NCBI GenBank assembly: GCA_027450125.1
Contig: DAIDKG010000287.1
Location: 1-6,093, forward strand
Reading direction: 5' to 3'
Length of the DNA: 6,093 nt
From: Bordetella sp.
GTDB lineage: Bacteria; Pseudomonadota; Gammaproteobacteria; Burkholderiales; Burkholderiaceae_B
A program made the position numbers and the translations under genes. Shown here one piece after another: positions 1 to 6,093 of this stretch (within the stretch, counting starts at the first letter, position 1; every line of letters begins with the position of its first letter). The notes beneath the pieces are model-generated. The model did no database searches and was not told the DNA's origin. It saw only the letters and a program-made list of their open reading frames with translations.

Positions 1-1941
1 GCGCCGCACCAGCTCGACCTTGCGCGGACCGTCGTCGAGGTATTTCATCTGCGCGAAGAGCCTGTCGAATTCCGGGTTCTCGTAGTTCGCGGCATTCTCC
101 CCGCCATATTTGACCTTGCCGTTGGGGCCGTAGAGCAGAAAGAGAAAGTTCTCGGCGTCGGGATAGTCGGCCACCCAGCCCCAGGAAAACAGTTGCGCCG
201 CACCGCGCTGCATCTTGTCCTGGAAACGGTTGTAGTCGGTGGCGCGCAGGTCCAGCTGGACGCCGATCCGGGCCAGTTGGCGCCGCATCCAGTCGAATTG
301 CGCGTCGCCGCCCGTGCTCCCGGCCGAATCGTAATAAAGCACCAGCGGCTGGCCTGTCCTGCTGCTGCGCCCGCCGGGGTAGCCGGCCTGGGCCAGCAGG
401 CGCCGCGCATCGTTCAGGGATTTGCGCACCGGCCTGCCGTCGACCAGGTCGTAGACTTGCGGGTCGTAGCCGGCCGGCGGCGCCTGGTAGCCCAGCACGC
501 CCGGCGGCAGCGGGCCATAGGCCACCTGGGCCTGCCCGTTCTCGAACACGGCTACATGCTCCTCCCAATCGAAAGCGATGCTGATGGCCAGGCGCAGCTT
601 GCGGTTTCTTTCCTGCTGCTCGGGCGTATCGCCGCGCCCCACCACCGGATCGAGCCAGTTAAAGCCCATGTACATTTCGGTCATCGCCACGGAGGTCGGC
701 AAGCGGATGCCGTGTTCGCGGTAGAGTCGGGCCTTGTCGGCCGAATCGCCCGCCGCCACGCGCATGGCCACGCCGTAGTCGCCGCGGTCGGCCTGCGGTA
801 TGTCGTAATAACCCTGAATGAACTTGCCCCCCAGGGGCACCGTTTCCTTTTCATTGCTGAACACGATGCGATCGATGAAGGGCGTGGGCTTGCCGCAGTC
901 AGCCAGCAGCCCGCGCGCGCGATCGCCCGGCGCGCCTTCGCAGGGATACGGCTCGCCGTGGAAGTTGGGATTGCGCTGCAGCACCAGGCGCCGATTGGGC
1001 AGATTCTGCACCAGCATGTAGGGGCCTGTGCCTATGGGCCAGGTGTTGAGCGACAGATCGTGCTCGGCCATGCCGGGCTGGCTGTAGAACCGGTCGGCTT
1101 CCCAGGGCACCGGCGCGGTGAAGGTCATGGCCAGCCAATACTTGAACTGCGGGTACTTGCCCTTCACACGAATGAGCAAGGTGTGGTCGTCCAGCGCCTG
1201 CACGCCGGTAAAGCCGTCGGGTTCGCGCAAGTCCAGCCAGGGCAGGTCGCGCGAGCCCGCCGGCAAGCCCCGGCGCAAGGCCGCGTCCCGCGCACGCAGC
1301 GTGTCGCCGTACTGCTTCAAGCCCACCACATACTGGCTCATCAGCGCGTAAATGGGGGAGACCACGCGCGGGCTGGCCAGCCGCCGCAAGCCGTAGACGT
1401 AGTCCTGGGCCGTCAGCTCTCGCGTACCCGTCCGCTTGAAATCCGTCATGGCATAGGCCCGAGCGAGCACGCCGGCCGGCATGGGGTAGTAGGCATAGCT
1501 CCCGTCTGCATTGCGGGCCAGCGCGGGATGCGGCTGGTAGCGTATGCCGGGACGAATATGGATGATGTAGTCGCTCTGCGCGATCTGGTCGCCCGGCGCA
1601 TCCGCCGGCAGCGCACGTCCCTGGGCATCCAGGTACTGCGGCGGATCGATCGAGGCGGCAGCGCGCGGCACCAGCGTGTACGGCCGCTTCAGGTATTGAT
1701 AGCCGTAAAGCGGCTCATAGATGTTGTAGGTGTAAGGCGTCTCGTCGGTCGAATAGGAACTGGCCGGGTCGAGGTACTTGGGCGAGCGGCCGGCGAAAGC
1801 AGTGAAGAGCGTGTTGCCGGCCAGGCTGCCGGCGCGATAGGGGCTGTTGACGGGATTGTCGGGCGAGCAGCCCGACAGGCCCGCAAGCAGCGCCAGCGCC
1901 GCGGCCGCGAAAGCCGCGCAGGCCGCAAGCATGCGCGGCAT
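1..1941 (-). CDS. ABC transporter substrate-binding lipoprotein, family 5 (peptide/oligopeptide type), C-terminus off window
   Basis: This is an extracytoplasmic solute-binding protein of the SBP_bac_5 (DppA/OppA/YejA-like) family. Such proteins bind peptides or other small solutes and deliver them to an ABC permease. The frame is open for 647 codons from an ATG at 1941 to the left edge, so the C-terminus is missing. The N-terminus is a lipoprotein signal: hydrophobic residues 5-22, then lipobox LSGC with Cys25. Ser at +2 suggests outer-membrane sorting if Lol rules apply. Family hallmarks are TAQDYVYGLRRL (177-188), GTGPYML (304-310), NPNFHG (324-329), RKLRLAISIAFD (447-458), DARRLLAQAGYPGG (511-524) and WGWVADYPDAENFL (587-600). 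Two cysteines (334, 349) lie in an insertion after NPNFHG. The start overlaps the upstream nuclease stop as TGATG, which favours ATG 1941 over the in-frame ATG at 1932 and suggests translational coupling. No permease or ATPase gene is visible; they may lie to the left or elsewhere. The family call is firm, the ligand unknown. Confidence 0.93.
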   Translation of the reverse strand, partial: MPRMLAACAAFAAAALALLAGLSGCSPDNPVNSPYRAGSLAGNTLFTAFAGRSPKYLDPASSYSTDETPYTYNIYEPLYGYQYLKRPYTLVPRAAASIDPPQYLDAQGRALPADAPGDQIAQSDYIIHIRPGIRYQPHPALARNADGSYAYYPMPAGVLARAYAMTDFKRTGTRELTAQDYVYGLRRLASPRVVSPIYALMSQYVVGLKQYGDTLRARDAALRRGLPAGSRDLPWLDLREPDGFTGVQALDDHTLLIRVKGKYPQFKYWLAMTFTAPVPWEADRFYSQPGMAEHDLSLNTWPIGTGPYMLVQNLPNRRLVLQRNPNFHGEPYPCEGAPGDRARGLLADCGKPTPFIDRIVFSNEKETVPLGGKFIQGYYDIPQADRGDYGVAMRVAAGDSADKARLYREHGIRLPTSVAMTEMYMGFNWLDPVVGRGDTPEQQERNRKLRLAISIAFDWEEHVAVFENGQAQVAYGPLPPGVLGYQAPPAGYDPQVYDLVDGRPVRKSLNDARRLLAQAGYPGGRSSRTGQPLVLYYDSAGSTGGDAQFDWMRRQLARIGVQLDLRATDYNRFQDKMQRGAAQLFSWGWVADYPDAENFLFLLYGPNGKVKYGGENAANYENPEFDRLFAQMKYLDDGPRKVELVRR

Positions 1942-2597
1942 CAATCGCACCGCTGCTGACGCCAGCAGTCGTAGCGCCATTTCCAGGGCGCGGTGGGGCC
2001 TTGCTGAGCCCACAGGCCCAGTCCGGCCTGCCTGGCCTTGCGCTGCAATTCGGGCATGGCGCCGTCGCGCAGGTAGGCGTCATGCCGCGCCGTGTAGGCC
2101 CAGGCATAGCCGCTACGGACCTGGGCGCGATTGGCCGACGAGCCGTCCTCCAGCATCAGGGCGCAGACATCGCGCTTGTATCGGTCCGTTTCGTAGCAGC
2201 GCGCCGTCAGGCGCCGGCCGGCCACCATCGCAGCCAGGTTCGTGCGCGACTGCTCGGCGAAAAGCTGGCCGGGCTGGTCCGGGCCGTGCGCTTTTTCAGG
2301 CGCGTCGATGCTGTCCAGGCGGATGCGATGCTGCGTGTGGTCGCCGGTCAACAGCGTGACCGTGTCGCCATCGCTCACATCGATCACCTTGCCCACCAAT
2401 TCATAGCCGCCCGCGGGCACCGGGCCGTCCGGCGCGGACGTATGCACCGCGTCGGGACCGCCCGTCGTCGGCGAAAGCCATTGCAGCAGGATCGCCGCCG
2501 CCGCCATGATCAGCACGCTAGCGATAAAGCGCGGGTTCCGGCGCCTGGACGGGCCGCGCAACGAGCCGCCGGGTGGATTTTCGTCGTTCAAAGCCAT
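1941..2597 (-). CDS. Thermonuclease family protein (staphylococcal nuclease-like domain), membrane-anchored
   Basis: This is a 218-residue protein with a staphylococcal nuclease (TNase/SNc) fold, predicted to cleave DNA or RNA in a Ca2+-dependent way. A basic N-terminus (SRRRNPR, 17-23) precedes one hydrophobic segment at about 24-41, which reads as an inner-membrane anchor or uncleaved signal, so the nuclease domain (about 68-200) should face the periplasm. Active-site residues of the S. aureus enzyme all have counterparts: DGD at 76-78 (D19/D21), R93, D98 and E101 in RLDSIDAPE (R35, D40, E43), and R142 in DRYKRD (R87). The C-terminus is Trp- and Cys-rich (Cys211, Cys217). I chose ATG 2597, preceded by GAGG, over a TTG at 2609 that adds four residues and has no Shine-Dalgarno. 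The gene starts 16 bases after the corA stop and its TGA overlaps the next start. The nuclease fold is clear; the physiological substrate is not. Confidence 0.9.
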   Translation of the reverse strand: MALNDENPPGGSLRGPSRRRNPRFIASVLIMAAAAILLQWLSPTTGGPDAVHTSAPDGPVPAGGYELVGKVIDVSDGDTVTLLTGDHTQHRIRLDSIDAPEKAHGPDQPGQLFAEQSRTNLAAMVAGRRLTARCYETDRYKRDVCALMLEDGSSANRAQVRSGYAWAYTARHDAYLRDGAMPELQRKARQAGLGLWAQQGPTAPWKWRYDCWRQQRCD

Positions 2598-2613
2598 GCA
2601 CCTCGACAAGACA

Positions 2614-3609
2614 TTACAGCCATCCGGCCCGGCGGAAGCGCCAGTAGAGCGTCCCGCAGATCGTCGCCATGACGCCCAGGATCGCGAAATAGCCGCCGTG
2701 CCATTTAAGCTCCGGCATGAATTCGAAGTTCATGCCGTATATGCCCGCGATGGCAGTAGGCACGGCAAGTATGGCCGCCCAGGCCGCCAGCTTGCGCGTG
2801 GTGTCGTTCTGCTGGGCCTGGGCCATCATCTGGCTGGCTTCGAAGGCGAACACCAGGGCCTCGCGCAAGGCGTTGATAAGCTCGTCGATGCGCTGCACGC
2901 GGTCGGCCACCTCGCCGTAATACGGGCGGGCCTGGGCGTCGACGGGATCCATCTCGACCCGCGCCAGGCGGCGGCAGATCTCCACCATGGGCGCCACGGC
3001 GGTGTGGATGCGCAGCAGGTCGCGGCGTTGACGGTACAGCTTGCGGATGTCGGCCATGCTGGAGCCGCGGATCAGCAGTTTTTGTTCCGCCGCCTCGACC
3101 TGGGCTTCGAGCCTGTGCAAGGCGACCGCGTAGCGGTCCACCAGCAGATCGAGCAATTCTGCCGCTACGTAGTCGCTGCCGCGCTTGAGCAATCCGGGCA
3201 CGGCTTCCAGGCGGGCGCGCAGGCCCGCATAGGGGGCCACCGAGCCGCGCCGAACCGTGAGCAGAAAGCCGTCGCCGATAAGAAGCTGGGTTTCGCCGAA
3301 TGCGGGTCGTTCAGCCTCGACCTCGACCATGATGGCCACGATCAGCACCATGTTGCCGTAGTCCAGCACCTTGGGCCTGGTGTGCGCCTCCAGCATGTCC
3401 TCGCGACAGCGCGCATCGGCGCCCAGGCGGGCCAGCACGCGCGTGAGCAGGTCTTCGGTGGGCTCGCGCAGGCCGATCCAGAGCAGGCTGGCCTCGCGTC
3501 CCACATAAGAGGGGATGTCTTCGATGGGCACATCGCACACGCGCCTGCCTTCCAGATAGGCCACGGACGCCATCACCTCGGGCGGCAGGCTGCTCGCTGC
3601 ATCGGACAT
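2614..3609 (-). CDS. corA: Magnesium/cobalt transport protein CorA
   Basis: This is a 331-residue CorA-family (2-TM-GxN) channel. In this family a homopentamer in the inner membrane conducts Mg2+, and also Co2+ or Ni2+. The large N-terminal part (1 to about 270) matches the cytoplasmic funnel domain, with a long charged helix around 150-265. TM1 is about 273-291 and ends in the signature YGMNF (291-295). The periplasmic loop carries MPEL (298-301), as in enterobacterial CorA, and TM2 is about 306-324, followed by the basic tail WRFRRAGWL. The loop resembles classic CorA closely, which argues against the zinc-handling paralogue ZntB. ATG 3609 is chosen because GAGGAG lies 10 bases upstream; the frame stays open to about 3831, but that extension has no membrane-protein character. 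It is the first gene of the likely three-gene minus-strand unit. Confidence 0.95.
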   Translation of the reverse strand: MSDAASSLPPEVMASVAYLEGRRVCDVPIEDIPSYVGREASLLWIGLREPTEDLLTRVLARLGADARCREDMLEAHTRPKVLDYGNMVLIVAIMVEVEAERPAFGETQLLIGDGFLLTVRRGSVAPYAGLRARLEAVPGLLKRGSDYVAAELLDLLVDRYAVALHRLEAQVEAAEQKLLIRGSSMADIRKLYRQRRDLLRIHTAVAPMVEICRRLARVEMDPVDAQARPYYGEVADRVQRIDELINALREALVFAFEASQMMAQAQQNDTTRKLAAWAAILAVPTAIAGIYGMNFEFMPELKWHGGYFAILGVMATICGTLYWRFRRAGWL

Positions 3610-3619
3610 GCCGGCATTT

Positions 3620-3625
3620 CTCCTC
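3620..3625 (-). promoter_or_regulatory. Shine-Dalgarno of corA
   Basis: GAGGAG on the minus strand, 10 bases before ATG 3609. It fixes the corA start well inside a longer open frame. A second, out-of-frame ATG at 3617 sits only 2 bases after this motif. Confidence 0.7.
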
Positions 3626-3655
3626 GTAAGATCCGGCCGACCCCGGCCAGGCACC

Positions 3656-3667
3656 CGTAAGTTTACG
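3656..3667. repeat. Short dyad CGTAA-gt-TTACG upstream of corA
   Basis: A 12-base inverted repeat with two 5-base arms, about 47 bases before the corA start and outside any gene. It could be a small operator, but with a single copy of this length chance is a real alternative. Confidence 0.3.
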
Positions 3668-3825
3668 CAAGACCGTGGCTCGATCTCTCGTGGACACCGC
3701 CGATTTTTCACAGATGCCGCGGCACAGCTCGAATTCCTGGGACGTCGACCGCGCCGCGCGGCCCCGGCCTCGTTCGGCCAGGCCGGCTGACTCGGCCCCA
3801 TTCCGGTATGGCTGGCGGCCCGGCG

Positions 3826-3880
3826 ATTCAAACAAAGTTACCAAACACACAATCGCCATCATGTCATGCTAGATTGGAAG
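3826..3880. promoter_or_regulatory. AT-enriched segment, probable promoter region of the divergent intergenic space
   Basis: The 297-base gap 3610-3906 separates the divergent corA unit and phosphatase gene and must hold promoters for both. Most of it is as GC-rich as the genes; this stretch is clearly richer in A and T. On the plus strand, TTACCA (3838-3843) and TGTCAT (3862-3867) are 18 bases apart and each matches four of six sigma-70 consensus bases. This is a weak assignment. I found no convincing corA promoter on the minus strand. Confidence 0.3.
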
Positions 3881-3906
3881 ACTTTCCCGATTTCCCCTCT
3901 CCCGAC

Positions 3907-4767
3907 ATGAGCCGCACATTCTCGCGCGACGATGCGCGTCGTCTTGCCGTCGTACTGGCCGAAGTGGCCCAGTCCGTCGTCATGCCGCGCTTTCGTAATC
4001 TGCCTCCCGAGGCGATACGCTGCAAGGGGTCGCCGCGCGATCTGGTCACCGATGCCGACGAAGAGGCAGAGCGCCAGATTTTCGCGCGGCTGGCAAAGCA
4101 ATACTCCGGCGCAGTGCTCATAGGCGAAGAGGCGTCCGAACGCAATCCTGCCCTGCTGAACATGCTGGTGGACGCAGACCTGGCATTCATCGTCGATCCC
4201 ATCGACGGCACTCGCAACTACGTGATGGGACTGCCGCTGTTTGGCATGATGGTCGCCGCCTGCCACCGCGGCGAGGTGATCGCCAGCGCCATTTACGATC
4301 CGGTCTGCCGCGACGCCGCCATCGCGGTGCGGGGTGAAGGCGCATGGATAGCCCGCGAGGACGGCGACATGTTGCCGCTGTCGGTGGCCAGGCCCGCGCC
4401 GGTGCAGGAGATGGAATGCATGATCGACGACAGCGGCCTGCCCCGGAATCTGCGCGACATGGCCCATGTCCGCATGTCCGCTTTCGCCCGCAATACCTCG
4501 CTGCACTGCGCTGCGCACGAGTACCGCATGGCAGCCTCGGGGCATTGCCATATCCTGCTCTACAACGTGCTGCATCCCTGGGATCACGCGGCCGGCTGGC
4601 TGCTGCACCAGGAAGCGGGCGGCTATTCTGCGCATTTCGACGGCAGCCCCTACAAGCCGACACACCGCGACGGCGGCCTGCTGCTCGCTCCCGATGAAGC
4701 GACCTGGGAAGAAGCCCGCCAGCTCCTGCTGGTCGACCGCAGGCATGGCGGCAGGCAGGCCCTGTAG
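3907..4767 (+). CDS. Inositol monophosphatase family protein
   Basis: This is a 286-residue member of the Mg2+-dependent, Li+-sensitive phosphatase family (inositol monophosphatase, SuhB, CysQ, HisN-type histidinol phosphatase), presumably cytoplasmic. All metal-site motifs are present: Lys40 and DLVTDAD (45-51), GEE (73-75), DPIDGT (97-102) and WDHAAG (225-230), followed by LLHQEAGG. Length is slightly above the usual 260-270. The frame is open back to 3808, but ATG 3907 is preferred because family-like sequence begins right after it; no strong Shine-Dalgarno precedes it, so the start is less certain than the family. A TTG at 3873 is the main in-frame alternative. The gene is divergent from corA and converges on the sirtuin with a 22-base gap, so it is probably transcribed alone. 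Substrate cannot be assigned: inositol-1-phosphate, histidinol-phosphate, fructose-1,6-bisphosphate and PAP are all used by relatives. Confidence 0.92.
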   Translation: MSRTFSRDDARRLAVVLAEVAQSVVMPRFRNLPPEAIRCKGSPRDLVTDADEEAERQIFARLAKQYSGAVLIGEEASERNPALLNMLVDADLAFIVDPIDGTRNYVMGLPLFGMMVAACHRGEVIASAIYDPVCRDAAIAVRGEGAWIAREDGDMLPLSVARPAPVQEMECMIDDSGLPRNLRDMAHVRMSAFARNTSLHCAAHEYRMAASGHCHILLYNVLHPWDHAAGWLLHQEAGGYSAHFDGSPYKPTHRDGGLLLAPDEATWEEARQLLLVDRRHGGRQAL

Positions 4768-4789
4768 TTTTTTTGCGCCTGCCGCCTGC
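4743..4789. terminator. Inverted repeat spanning the convergent gene ends, possible bidirectional terminator
   Basis: GGCGGCAGGC (4747-4756) is perfectly repeated in reverse complement at 4777-4786. Skipping T4746 adds three pairs (4743-4745 with 4787-4789), giving 13 pairs around a 20-base loop. The loop contains the phosphatase TAG stop and a run of seven T (4768-4774). The repeat covers the last phosphatase codons and abuts the sirtuin stop (4790-4792). The T-run sits in the loop instead of after the stem, so this is not a textbook intrinsic terminator. On the plus strand a weak 4-base stem (4752-4755 with 4761-4764) precedes the T-run and could act instead. Confidence 0.4.
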
Positions 4790-5599
4790 TCAGACCTGCG
4801 CCCGGCACAGCGCGCCCAGCGCCTGGGCGCACGACTGCTCCACCTTCAGGCCCAGCAAATCATCGGCGCGCGTGCGTCCGAGATTGATGGCCGCGATGGG
4901 CAGGCCCCGCTGGCTGGCCTCCTTCACGTAGCGGTAGCCCGAATGCACCATCAGCGAGGAACCCACCACCAGCACCGCGTCGGCCTCGTCCAGGGCCGCC
5001 ATGGCACGCTCGTAGCGCTCGCGCGGCACCAGTTCGCCGAAGAACACCACGTCCGGCTTGACGATGCCGCCGCAGTGCGGGCAGCCCGGCACGGCGAACC
5101 CCGCGAAATCCAGACCGTCCAGATCCGCATCGCCATCGGGCGCGTCGGGCGCGTCCAGTCCGGCCCAGCCCGGATTCAACGCTTCCAGCTGCGCCTGCCA
5201 ATGCGCCCTGGGGCCGCGCCAGCCGCAGGCCGTGCAAAGCACGTCGGTCATGCGGCCGTGCAGATCGAGCACGGCGCGGCTGCCCGCGGCCTGATGCAGG
5301 CCGTCCACGTTCTGCGTGACCAGCAGCGCAATGCCGCCGTCGCGTTCCATGGCGGCCAGCGCGCGATGCGCCGCGTTGGGCTGCGCCTGGCCAAAGCGCC
5401 GCCACCCCACCAGGCCGCGCGCCCAATAGCGTGCCCGCGCCAGTTCACCACCCATGAAGGTCTGGAAATCGATGGGCGGCTTGCGCTTCCAGCCGCCGGC
5501 CCCGTCCCGGTAGTCGGGCAGGCCCGAGTCCGTGCTGCAGCCGGCGCCGGTCAGCACGAAGAGGCGCCGGCCGGCCACGAAGTCGCGCAGCGCCTGCAT
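4790..5599 (-). CDS. Sir2-family NAD-dependent protein deacylase, class II (SIRT4-like)
   Basis: This is a 269-residue sirtuin, which removes acyl groups from protein lysines using NAD+. The Rossmann NAD site is TGAGCSTDSGLPDYRD (17-32), followed by TQNVDGLH (95-102), catalytic His114 in LHG, two zinc cysteine pairs (Cys122/Cys125 and Cys173/Cys176), KPDVVFFGE (181-189) and VGSSLMVHSG (212-221). Segments RYWARGLVGW and ALNPGW, an APDGD-like motif and NLGRTRADDL resemble human SIRT4 as I recall it, which points to class II and not the CobB-type class III desuccinylases. ATG 5599 has AAGG 8 bases upstream. The gene lies 85 bases downstream of the serine acetyltransferase on the same strand, so co-transcription is possible but not shown. 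The sirtuin call is firm, the class II placement likely, the target proteins unknown. Such genes are often labelled cobB or npdA. Confidence 0.93.
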   Translation of the reverse strand: MQALRDFVAGRRLFVLTGAGCSTDSGLPDYRDGAGGWKRKPPIDFQTFMGGELARARYWARGLVGWRRFGQAQPNAAHRALAAMERDGGIALLVTQNVDGLHQAAGSRAVLDLHGRMTDVLCTACGWRGPRAHWQAQLEALNPGWAGLDAPDAPDGDADLDGLDFAGFAVPGCPHCGGIVKPDVVFFGELVPRERYERAMAALDEADAVLVVGSSLMVHSGYRYVKEASQRGLPIAAINLGRTRADDLLGLKVEQSCAQALGALCRAQV

Positions 5600-5607
5600 A
5601 TCAGTTG

Positions 5608-5611
5608 CCTT
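5608..5611 (-). promoter_or_regulatory. Shine-Dalgarno of the sirtuin gene
   Basis: AAGG on the minus strand, 8 bases before ATG 5599, supports that start codon. Confidence 0.5.
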
Positions 5612-5622
5612 CAGCTGCGCCG

Positions 5623-5640
5623 GCAGGCCGAGATGCCTGC
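5623..5640 (-). repeat. Small hairpin between serine acetyltransferase and sirtuin genes
   Basis: GCAGGC and GCCTGC arms of 6 bases enclose a 6-base loop in the 85-base gap between the two minus-strand genes. No T-run follows, so it is not a convincing terminator. It lies a dozen bases upstream of the sirtuin Shine-Dalgarno. The rest of the gap (5600-5684) shows nothing I can name. Confidence 0.3.
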
Positions 5641-5684
5641 GCCGGGCTCAGCAATAACAACGAACGCGGCGGGGGCTTCACTTG

Positions 5685-6093
5685 TCAACCGCCTTCCAGC
5701 CCGCAGCCCGGCAGGTCGCTCACCAGGCTGGCCTGCGTGACGTTGCTGCCGGGCGGCACGTCGCGCGTCAGCCACACATTGCCGCCTATGGTCGAACCCT
5801 TGCCGATGACGACGCGGCCCAGGATGGTGGCGCCGGCATAAATCACCACGTCGTCCTCGATGATGGGATGCCGCGGCAGGCCTTTCTTCAGTTCGCCGTT
5901 CTCGCCCGGCGGAAAGCGCTTGGCTCCGAGCGTCACCATCTGGTAGAGCCGCACGCGGTCGCCGATGATGGCGGTCTCGCCTATCACCACGCCGGTGCCG
6001 TGATCGATGAAGAAGCTGCTGCCTATGGTCGCGCCGGGATGGATATCGATGCCGGTCTCGGCATGCGCGATCTCGGCCACGATGCGCGCCAGC
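5685..6093 (-). CDS. epsC: Serine O-acetyltransferase, EpsC/CysE type (N-terminus off window)
   Basis: This is the last 135 residues of a serine O-acetyltransferase, which makes O-acetylserine from serine and acetyl-CoA, the first step of cysteine synthesis. The frame is open through the right edge, so the start and the N-terminal helical domain are missing. Visible sequence is a left-handed beta-helix of hexapeptide repeats: [11 protein letters not shown], then [12 protein letters not shown] with the family's catalytic His, [30 protein letters not shown] and [10 protein letters not shown], ending in VPPGSNV. The longer segment between VTLGAK and RHPIIED, and GGNVWLT in place of GAGSVV, fit the EpsC/SrpH branch better than E. 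coli CysE. The protein stops about 20 residues after the helix, at TGA 5687-5685, without the long C-terminal tail that contacts CysK in E. coli. Function is secure; the choice of symbol (epsC versus cysE) is less so. Confidence 0.92.
   Translation of the reverse strand, partial: LARIVAEIAHAETGIDIHPGATIGSSFFIDHGTGVVIGETAIIGDRVRLYQMVTLGAKRFPPGENGELKKGLPRHPIIEDDVVIYAGATILGRVVIGKGSTIGGNVWLTRDVPPGSNVTQASLVSDLPGCGLEGG

Noticed and set aside
193..1959. A 588-codon open frame on the plus strand
   Set aside because: It lies wholly antisense to the solute-binding protein, which has clear family motifs. Its translation is low-complexity (rich in Arg, Ala, His, Val, Gln) with no recognisable domain, as expected opposite a GC-rich gene.
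2598..2609. TTG start for the nuclease, adding four residues
   Set aside because: No Shine-Dalgarno precedes it; the ATG at 2597 has GAGG just upstream.
1..3609. A defence or toxin system built on the nuclease
   Set aside because: The nuclease is predicted to be membrane-anchored and periplasmic, and its neighbours are a metal channel and a binding lipoprotein. No immunity gene, partner effector or mobile-element signature is present.
2506..3660. A 384-codon plus-strand open frame opposite corA
   Set aside because: It is the mirror of corA codon bias, its product is His/Gln/Ala-rich without motifs, and no start context supports it.
3610..3831. N-terminal extension of corA upstream of ATG 3609
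   Set aside because: The frame is open by chance. The extension is Arg/Ser/Pro-rich, unlike CorA, and the good Shine-Dalgarno at 3620-3625 lies inside it.
3311..3862. A 183-codon minus-strand frame starting in the corA leader
   Set aside because: It overlaps corA out of frame, has no Shine-Dalgarno or domain, and looks like a chance frame. I see no CorL-like leader peptide.
4466..5740. A 424-codon plus-strand open frame
   Set aside because: It overlaps the phosphatase out of frame and the sirtuin antisense, both firmly identified, and encodes no recognisable domain.

Overview
The window is about two-thirds GC, with strongly GC-biased third codon positions and tightly packed genes. The proteins look proteobacterial. 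My best guess is a betaproteobacterium of the Alcaligenaceae (Bordetella/Achromobacter type), but this rests on composition and protein style, not on a marker gene. I see no mobile element, CRISPR array, tRNA, rRNA or prophage gene.

Layout, left to right. A minus-strand unit occupies 1-3609 and is read from right to left. It holds a CorA-type Mg2+/Co2+ channel (corA), a membrane-anchored staphylococcal-nuclease-like protein 16 bases downstream, and a large family 5 (peptide/oligopeptide type) solute-binding lipoprotein. The lipoprotein start codon overlaps the nuclease stop codon as TGATG. It runs off the left edge with 647 residues visible. The spacing suggests one transcript. Next is a 297-base divergent intergenic region (3610-3906) with an AT-enriched stretch near its right end, a small dyad near corA, and a good Shine-Dalgarno sequence for corA. 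On the plus strand, 3907-4767 encodes an inositol-monophosphatase-family phosphatase with all its metal-binding motifs. It converges, with a 22-base gap, on a minus-strand sirtuin (4790-5599) that looks like class II (SIRT4-like). The two gene ends share a long inverted repeat with a T-tract in its loop. Upstream of the sirtuin, on the same strand, is the C-terminal part of an EpsC/CysE-type serine O-acetyltransferase (5685-6093), whose start lies beyond the right edge.

How the genes relate. The corA-nuclease-lipoprotein set is an envelope-associated unit: metal uptake, a membrane-anchored nuclease fold facing the periplasm, and solute capture. Its members have no obvious shared pathway. The right half is housekeeping metabolism: cysteine synthesis, NAD-dependent deacylation and sugar- or nucleotide-phosphate hydrolysis.

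I found no convincing new biological system. The points most worth checking are the coupled nuclease-lipoprotein junction, the SIRT4-like nature of the sirtuin, the inverted repeat between the convergent genes, and an out-of-frame start codon between the corA Shine-Dalgarno and its true start.
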